The notes beneath the pieces are model-generated. The model saw nothing but the letters and a program-made list of their open reading frames with translations. It was not told the DNA's origin and did not search any database. A DNA stretch of 64,000 nucleotides from Filimonas effusa (GTDB lineage: Bacteria; Bacteroidota; Bacteroidia; Chitinophagales; Chitinophagaceae): NCBI RefSeq assembly GCF_004118675.1, contig NZ_SDHZ01000001.1:1302001-1366000 (forward strand), written 5' to 3'. A program made the position numbers and the translations under genes. How positions within the stretch are numbered: the first letter of the stretch is position 1; every line of letters begins with the position of its first letter. Below, piece after piece: positions 16,390 through 24,900 of this stretch.

Positions 16390-17763
16390 TTATTCTTCTT
16401 TCAGTAATACTACATCATAAACTGGTCGGCCATTGCTTTTCCTCTGACGGAAGCCGTTTTGTTTGAGCAGTACTCCTATTTTTTGTACCAGGTTTCTGGA
16501 AAATTTTAAAGGACTATGTTCACAGATGTGTTCAGTAATTTCTGTAGCCGATAACGCTATTTTATTGGCGTTATCATCAGTTGCATTCCCTACATACTTC
16601 GACAAATACTCTTGTTCAAGATCTACTGCTGCATGATCTGCATTTAACTCATTCAGCTCTGCAATATCGGCTCCGCTCAGATAAAACTTTTCGTCCTGTC
16701 TTAGTAGGTAGAAGGCTTGAGCATAAACCATATCCAGGTGCTCGTATGGCTCTGAATTAATTTCAGTTGCTTCTGCCACAAAAAAGCGTCTGGTGCCTGT
16801 ACTGTCATTTAAAAAGTTAGTTCGGTTGGTAGTACCTGCAAATGAAGCGATGCGTGATTTGTTTTCCGAGTATCCAGCATATGCCTTTTTAACGTTCACT
16901 ATCTCGCTGCTAACAGCGCTTTTAAAAGCATCCATTTGTCGGTCAGTTTTGATATCAAACTCATCCAGGATAATTAAAATACGCTCTGCCAAAAGCTGCT
17001 CCTGTTCTTTTTTGGCAGGATTGAAAGTACCTTCATAGCAATATTGCTTTAATTCTGCTGGAACTAAACTGCGAAGCCATCTTGTTTTACCAATACCCTG
17101 CCTGCCTTTTAAAAGCAGTACCAGATGATTGGTGGCCTCCGGTAGCCAACAACTTGCTACTACAGCAAGCATCCATTTCTTAAAAAACTTATTGAATACT
17201 GCCTGGTTTGTAGTTTTTACCCGTTCTGCAAATTCACTAATATAGTCTGTGTGCCCATCCCATTCTGATAGGCCTTGAATGTAATCATGTATGGGATTGT
17301 AGGCAGAAACAAAGTCTGATCTAAGCATTGCACCTACAACTTCGCGCTTGACGTTTATTCTCGCCATATGAAGTTCAAAATAAAGTGAGTTTAGTGCATG
17401 GTCATCAAGAATCCGCCATGTGTGTTCGTCTAGTGATCTAAATTCAAGACAGCTATTAATATCATTGCGTCGGAAATCGTATTTATTCTGCCAATACTCT
17501 TTTGTGGCTGCAATTGAATCTATTTCCTTCGGTTTTTCAACGCGAATGGCTTGATCGTTTAATTCCTGAACTGCTTTTGGTGGTTTTAATGCGTAGGTTG
17601 TTTTCGTGGTCGGAGCCTCCTCTCTTTTTCCGACTATAACAGATTTTTTTTCATTTTGACCGACTTCTACCATTTTTACTGTTAGCGCCTTGGCGTGCTT
17701 TTTGCCGAATTCAGAGTCAAATGCGGGATCGAAAGGGTTAAATTCAATTTTATTCTCAAACAT
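16390..17763 (-). CDS. VapE-type (virulence-associated E) P-loop ATPase
   Basis: 457 residues. The second half is a VapE/D5-like helicase domain, with Walker A GRQGIGKTRW near residue 220, Walker B ILIILDEFD near residue 270, and an arginine-finger-like NDSTGTRRFFV segment. The first ~130 residues are a polar linker with no recognised domain. VapE proteins are typical of phages, phage satellites and integrative elements, where they act in element replication. Neither an integrase nor a primase domain is found nearby, so this is probably what is left of a small mobile element inserted between the orphan cassette and the RHS operon. Confidence 0.82.
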   Translation of the reverse strand: MFENKIEFNPFDPAFDSEFGKKHAKALTVKMVEVGQNEKKSVIVGKREEAPTTKTTYALKPPKAVQELNDQAIRVEKPKEIDSIAATKEYWQNKYDFRRNDINSCLEFRSLDEHTWRILDDHALNSLYFELHMARINVKREVVGAMLRSDFVSAYNPIHDYIQGLSEWDGHTDYISEFAERVKTTNQAVFNKFFKKWMLAVVASCWLPEATNHLVLLLKGRQGIGKTRWLRSLVPAELKQYCYEGTFNPAKKEQEQLLAERILIILDEFDIKTDRQMDAFKSAVSSEIVNVKKAYAGYSENKSRIASFAGTTNRTNFLNDSTGTRRFFVAEATEINSEPYEHLDMVYAQAFYLLRQDEKFYLSGADIAELNELNADHAAVDLEQEYLSKYVGNATDDNANKIALSATEITEHICEHSPLKFSRNLVQKIGVLLKQNGFRQRKSNGRPVYDVVLLKEE

Positions 17764-17951
17764 AAAAGTTTGTTTTTGAAAATTAATAATATTGTAAACT
17801 TTGGCGCCTTCCGTTTACAATACAAAGATGCGGCAGCTTGAATAGTCGGTTCTGTCATTAATAGTCCTAAGACTAATTTTATTGTCTGGACATAAAAAAA
17901 GGGAATGCAGGTCTCCCTACACTCCCTTAGATCAGTTACATTAAATGATGC

Positions 17952-18595
17952 CTATTCTTTTGTTTTCGCCTTAATAGCTTTTATGTCCACTTTGTTTCTC
18001 TTGGCTTGCTTGTCGGATGATAAATATCTATTAACTGAGGACCTTTCAAAAGGATTTCCGCTTTCATCGACAAATGCTTCACATATAAAATCTTCGATCT
18101 CTTTTGCGGTAGCATTTATCATTGTATTACCAGCACTATTTTTTTCAGAGGTACGCAATTCATTGAACAAAGTACCTAATACAGCCACTCCACCAGTCCA
18201 AACCAATGGTTTTATAGTTCCTCTACCCATTGCACTGACAGAATCACTATATCGAGCCAATATATTAACTCTTATGGCCTCTAAGCGTTCAGCAATTACC
18301 GGGAATGGCTTTAACCAATCATGATGCACATATGTTTTCTTCAAATGCTCAATTTCATTAACCGCCAGGGATAGGATTCGATCAACCGTCTTGGGATTAT
18401 TTATAAAAGCATCTGATAGGTATTGATTCAGCGCAACTTCATCTTTATACACACCTTGTTCGATGGCAAATTTTAAAGTCAGGCTTCAGTGAAATCATAA
18501 TAGGAGCCTAACATATCTTCCCCAATAACGCGGTTCAAGTGTTCAATAATCCCTTTTAATATTAACGTTGTTACAGACCTATACTCTTCAACCAT
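17952..18595 (-). pseudogene. Frameshifted mobile-element protein of unknown function
   Basis: Two frames abut. An ATG at 18595 gives 38 residues ending FTEA and a TGA at 18481-18479. The next frame, open from that point, continues LTLKFAIEQGVYKDEVALNQYL and runs 166 residues from a GTG at 18452 to 17952. Restoring one C in the GCCTGA context joins them into a smooth protein of about 204 residues, so I read this as a single-base deletion. The C-terminal region (ERSSVNRYLSSDKQAKRNK) looks like the conserved tail of proteins found in Bacteroidota mobile elements, but I cannot name the family. Its 5' end overlaps the end of the immunity gene by 25 bp, suggesting an insertion boundary. Alternatively only the 166-residue frame is expressed. 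Confidence 0.55.
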
Positions 18596-18960
18596 TCTTC
18601 ATGATATAACTCTTGCTCCTGAACTGAAGACAAAAGCGTCCTATTAGTGCATTCGTCAAAGATATCTACTAGATCATCTAAAGAGGCCTGCTTTCCTAAG
18701 CTATTAACATAAGCCATAGAACTCACTAAAGTCATACCAGATGGATATACATCTCTTCTACTACCATTTACCAGCACAATAATGCCTTTTTTTTCCAGCT
18801 CCAGTCTTAACCACTTTAATAAGGCAAATGGAGGAGCTTTTTTTTCTATAAGAAACGAATCATCTTCACTTATCAGATGGATAAAATCTTCGGCCATTTC
18901 TATTTTGCCAGAGCTTATCAAATTATTATTTAGTAATTTAATATATCTTGAGTTTCTCAT
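18571..18960 (-). CDS. Candidate immunity protein for the RHS ADP-ribosyltransferase
   Basis: 129 residues, no recognised family, no signal peptide, mixed alpha/beta composition. Its ATG overlaps the stop of the giant RHS gene as ATGA, so translation is likely coupled. Position immediately after the variable toxin end, small size and cytosolic character are the standard marks of polymorphic-toxin immunity genes. I infer that it blocks the C-terminal ADP-ribosyltransferase. It is the last gene of the six-gene operon. Confidence 0.65.
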   Translation of the reverse strand: MRNSRYIKLLNNNLISSGKIEMAEDFIHLISEDDSFLIEKKAPPFALLKWLRLELEKKGIIVLVNGSRRDVYPSGMTLVSSMAYVNSLGKQASLDDLVDIFDECTNRTLLSSVQEQELYHEEWLKSIGL

Positions 18961-21900
18961 TTGTTAGGTTTTACATTAATTATATCTGCTGCATCTATCC
19001 TTCCTGGAACTGCGATTTCTAATTCATGGCCGTATGGAGTTCTCGACCCTAGTGCCTCATTTACATTAACCCCCGCCTCTTGCCACTTTATTTTATATAT
19101 AAATCCTGACTTCCCTTGAAACATTTTCATTACTGCTGATTCTTCCAAAGAGGTCGAGACATAAGCACTTTCATAACTACCGGTAGCATGCGCTGCTATG
19201 TCGAGGTCATCGCCCCATGCCTTAAATCCGCCTGCGGCTTTGATTTCTTCCAAACTTCTAGTATCGAACCTATAAAGAAATCTTGCAGTATTAGCTTCTG
19301 CGCTAACTAAAGATAGTCCCATTTCTGCAAATCCCACAACGGCTGCCGTAATCTCGGCCCCCTTAGCCACACCTCCCCAAAGATCATAGTTACTTTTTGC
19401 AGGTTTAAATACCTTATTATAATTGTACCAATTTCCTGAAGAATAAAAATCACTCGTAGGATTTGCAAGCCTCTGATCCAATAATTTTTTATACTCAGGA
19501 AATGCGTCATAATACTTACCAAGAGTATGTACATCCTTATCATTCCTGGTTAAAAGCCCCATAGAAAAAGGTATCGGTGTCGTAGTCAAACCGCTCCTGC
19601 TTGATTCTACAAATGGATGAAACTCCTTTATCTTTTCAGAATGCATTCCATTAGCAAAGACAAAATGTTTATGATGAAAAAACCTATCAGGCCCATTCGT
19701 CTTCACAATCTGAACAGCAGCAGTGGTTGTAGTTCTATAAAAAGTAGAACAAGCGGGCGTCCCTGCGCCCAAAGTAAACCCTGTAATTTTTGTTAAAAAA
19801 TGAAAATGTATATCATCATTTCCATCAGGATCAATCTTATTAGGAAAATTATTTTGTACAAAATTGTATGGGCTTAAATGGGGTTTTTCCTTGGCATCGG
19901 TTGAAAACCATCTGACTACCCTTGGGTCATACATCCTTGCATCAAAGTTGTAACTGTTCCCCTCGCCTTTGATTTCATTATCCTTCTCCTTTCCTGCAAA
20001 GCCATATTTGTAACCAACTCCATTAGAATAAATTCTTCCTAACATTTGCATGCCGCCAGGATAATAGTCCTGTGCAGATACAATATCAGCATTATAGTAG
20101 TCAATACTAGTACCATTTGAACTTACGGGTATCTTCCTATCCGACACCGTCGCCAGCACATTACCTAAATGATTGCTTAACTCAAAGAACTTATATCCTC
20201 TCGTAAATATATAGCTATTTCCTGTACTTAACAGGGGCATTGAAACGGGCGGCGCGCTTGTTGCAGTTCCATTTACCGCGTCAAGGGTCGCTTTGATAAT
20301 TCCGAGACGGCTGCTTCCGTACATGTGCAGCTCCGTCTGGGTAAGGTTGCCGTTGTTAAGCGCGGTGTTCCCGGCCTCGTAAACGCTCATGACATTACCC
20401 TGTGCATCGCGGACATAACAGGTTGTGTGAGAACCAACTGTCTTTCGGATACGGTTACCGGAAGCGTCGTAAGCATAGTCGATAGTGGTGTTATCGGATT
20501 TTACGATGTGGCTGATTTTGCCGTACACATTCCATTGGATATCGGTTATCCCGGACTTTATGTCCCTGGTCATGTTGCCGATGGCATCGTAAGTGTAGTT
20601 GTTCATGGATTGCGCATCGATGTCTTCGGTGTAATTATTCTCCGGAACTGTGTCGTGGATGTAGTTGAGCTGGTTATTGCCTGGATTGTAATAGTAGGCC
20701 AGCCGATCCATTTCCTGCGGTTTGCCGGCGGAGGTGGAGCCGTTGCGCAAATAGGAAGAGATATTGCCGTTGGCATCGTAGGAAATGGATTCCTTGTAGT
20801 CGAGTTGTTTTTCGAGGCTTGTCCAGAGGTCGCTGGACGATTTCCAGGCGTCCATGGATACCAGGCGGTTTAACTGGTCGTAACGGTAGTTATACCAATA
20901 GGACTGGCCCAGCTTACCTATGGTTACACCCATGCCGGCGATATTGCCATTGTATAACGGACGATAATCTGCGCCTAACAAGCCTGGCACCAAGGCATCC
21001 GGAGCGCCTGCGTTGATGGGCTTGAAGTCGGCAGCATTGTAATGTAAAACGTAGCTGAATGCATCTTTGGCTACGGGATTGCCCGGAGTGCCATCCGGCA
21101 ATAGTGAAGATGACGGCGCATTACATAAAGGCAGGCCGCTATCGAGGTTGGTTTCGAATTCATCGGTATCGTTGCTGGTAAAGCCATTGTCAAAATTTAT
21201 ACTCTGCCGTGCTGTGTACACTGCAGGGCCAGCAGCGGGACGATAGTTTAATACCAGGTCGTCGACAGCAGTGGTTGAAGCGCAGCCTGTTCCTGTGCCG
21301 TTAGCGCCGCCGCTGAGCAATTGGCCGGAATTGACAGCTTTCAGCCAGCCTTGGAGGGTGTAGGCATAGTCAAGACCCTGTACCTGGTTATGACCGAGTA
21401 CTGTACGTGCCAGCGGGCCGTGTTTATAATAACTGTACCACGCTTCATTCTCCCAGTAGACGCTGTCGCGGCTGGTTTCTAAGGTTACCAGCCTGTTTTC
21501 GGCATCGTAGAGATAACGATGATAGAAGGCATCGCGCTGGCCGGGCTGATAAGCCACATGGTTTACTTTGCCGCTGATAAGGTCGTAACGATACACCATT
21601 TTTTTCCAGGTGTTGCTGCCATTGCTGGTTTTCATGATGCCCTCGTTGTAATACTGTACCAGGGTATCTACGTTACCATGTATGTCGTAACTGTAAAGCG
21701 TTGCCGTGGCAAAGCCATTGGTGGCCCCTGCTGCTGCGGCATCGTTAAACAAGGCGGTGTAAGAAACCCTGTTGCGCAAATTTGCAGCATCAAGCACCGC
21801 GCCTGCCAGGCCTTCATAACGTATGTCGTATACCGTTTGGGTGATCTGGGTACGGCTGGAAGAGGCAGCAGTAAGCCAATCCTGCAAAGTACCGGCGTCC

Positions 21901-24900
21901 CTTGACTTGATGCTCGTCATAGGGTCGGCACTTGTAAGCTGCCCTACTTCGGTAATACGGCCCAACTGGTCGTATAACGTATAGCTGTATTGGCTGGCGT
22001 TCTTTTGCCTGGCATTCTGTGATACCGCAAGCCGTCCAAGCCTGTCGTACCAGAATGCAGACTGGCCGCCATCGGGCGAAATCTGTCCTGTTACCTGGCC
22101 CAGGCTGTTATAGGTATATACAGTAGCCATGGAATGCGCAGGAACAAGCTGGGTATTATTGTTGGCGGCCCTGGCTGCTTTTACCTGTGCCAGCCAGGAG
22201 GCGTCCCTGTTAGGGTTTACGCCGGCAGGCGGGATCGTTTTGGTGAGATTGCCAGCCTGATCGTAGTAATATAATGTGTAGTGGTATTCGCTTAGCGTAC
22301 GTTCTACGGTGAAGGATTCTATCCTGTAAGCACCAAGGCATTTTTCGTGGTACAGGCGTTCAAAATCATTTTTAAGGGAATCCTGGTAAACTTTGAATAT
22401 TTCAGTTGCTTTACTGTGAATAAGAAAACTGGTATCGGAGCAATTATTGACTTCCTCCGTTACTGGACTGAAATCAAATTCATTACCATCGCATAACATA
22501 GGAGCATTCTCTGGATCCAATTGATCCATGCACTGACCGGTATGACAAATGGTTTCAGTAGTCAAAGCAATACCCCAGGCATCGCCCTCGGCCCCCAGGA
22601 AGTCGGAATAATCGGATACCTGGTTGAACAGCGCTCCATATCTATAGTATTGAACTGAATAGGCCATGCCGTCTGTCGCCTCATCAGAACAATTCAATTC
22701 TCCATTTAGCGGGATCTCTGCCAGCAGTGGATTATAGCCCTGTTTACCGATAGCGAGATAATTGTTACTGCCAGGTGTAAAACTATTATAACGTACATCT
22801 TTTTCGAAATGCCTTCCCCATTCCACGTCACCTTTCGGATTGATCCTGAATACATAACAATTTTCTTCCGGCGCATCGGCATACCAATAATCAAGATCGT
22901 AGTCATAATTATAAACAGGTGCTATACCGGTATTTGTTTTTATAGAGTAAAGCAGTCCTCCGTCCTTGTCAGGCCACATTTTCGAGGTCATGTAATCTGC
23001 CCTGAATTCGCTGGACAAAGCTTTCATATCTACAACAGAAAGATCGGAATTGAATTGCGCAAAGCCTGTCATATCTGTTTCCAGTCCTAATATATAGGCA
23101 TCGGTGTTGTAGAGTTTAACTTTAAACCCTTCTCCGGAAGGATAAATTTCTCCAAAACGGTTACCGATGCCATCGATATCATATGAATAGCCATCCTGGA
23201 AGCTGCCATCATCCAGAGACAGGCGAACTATCAGCGCATTACTCATGGTGTAGTCGGGATACTCCCCCTTTTCCGGATCAACGATCTTATCCGACTCAGC
23301 ATAACCAGTAACAACCAGTTCATTGTTTTGTACAACTAAGCCCAGCGCCTCGTCGTTACCATCATTGTTATATTGTTTGCACCATACCAAATCGCCGTTG
23401 GGATCGAATTTACCTACGAGCCAGTCCATATCGGAGGCATCAGCGGTGTTCGTGTTACCGGCAAAAGCCACACCACCATCGGGCGTTTCAATTATATCGG
23501 AAAAATACACATCGGTAAATGCAGCTTTTGTCCATAGCCAGTTACCGTTTTTATCCAGTTTCATCACAAATGCGCGGGAACCATCCCACCAGTCAATACC
23601 ACCGGTTCCATTGAAATCGGCAACAGCGTTCCCTATTGCAATTAAATGGCCTGTAGACAATTCTTTAATCTTATTTATTTGTATAAATGACTGCTCAGCC
23701 TTGCTATAAGGCTCAATCATGTAGCTATGTGCCCAAAGAAGGTTTCCTGCCGCATCTTTTTTGGCTATGGCCGCTGTATTGAAATGATAGCCGCCATCGT
23801 TATACATGGCGCCTGCCAATAAAGTTCCGCCGTCACGGGTTTTCTTTATATCATTGAACTTAAAGTTTTCAGCAATCTGATCTACCTTTCCGCCATTTTC
23901 ACATGAACATTGTCCGATAAAGCTGAGGTATTCGAACGCTTGTTTCGACAACCCCAGTCTGTTATTCATGAAATTGGCGAACAACCGGTTCTGAAGTTGC
24001 TGGTCTACAGTTGTCTCCAGTTCAGCAGGCACAATGTCGGGATATTCGATCTGAAAGCGACCATACAAACTGTTGACAGTACTACAGGGCACACATGGCT
24101 GCGCTGTATGGCACTGGAATATGACCGGCAATGATACCGGTGTTGAAAGATATTGACAAGTCGTGTTTGTGCTATTACAAAGATTTCTAAGTACTGTAAG
24201 AGAAGCCTCGTTAATGGAGACCATTTTTGTTCTCTTAAGATAATCGGAAAAGCTTTCACCGTCTTTATGGTTCTGCGTAAACTCGTTGTAATAGCCGCTG
24301 ATACGGCTACACTCACAGTCCGAAGGTTTGCTGTATACAGGAGTATTGACATATGCGGGCTGCAAATCGTACCGCTGCGGGCTTGTGATCATTTCAGGGT
24401 TGCAGTCGAAGGTAACCGCAATGTCATGTGTGGCATTATAGTTCTTAAGCACTTCTTCAAAGCTTCTGAATTCATAGGTACTGGCGGGACTTACACTGGA
24501 AGCTCCCATAGGATGACTGGCATCGGAGCCCTGTTTACACACTTCTATCAGCCGGGGGAGAATTATATTTTCCACCTCTGACTGGTCATATATTCCATTC
24601 TCAATACAGGGTGCCATCTGCTTCAGCCACATTTTAGCGTATGCCCTGCAGTTCTCATCATATGCGGATTGCAGTTGCTGGTTTACCAGGCTTTGTGCGG
24701 AATTACCGGAGGAGGAATTCAGCAAATTGCCCAGGCCATTTTGTGAGGCCACTTCGGCAGCACTTACAAAATTAGGTGTAAAACCTGCTGCGTATAATTG
24801 CTGCGCAGTTGGATTGGCGGCACCTGAAGGGCAAGCGGCATTTACAACAGTTACCAGGAGTTGTTTCTTCATTTGCAGATAACTGTTCCTGAATACTCTC

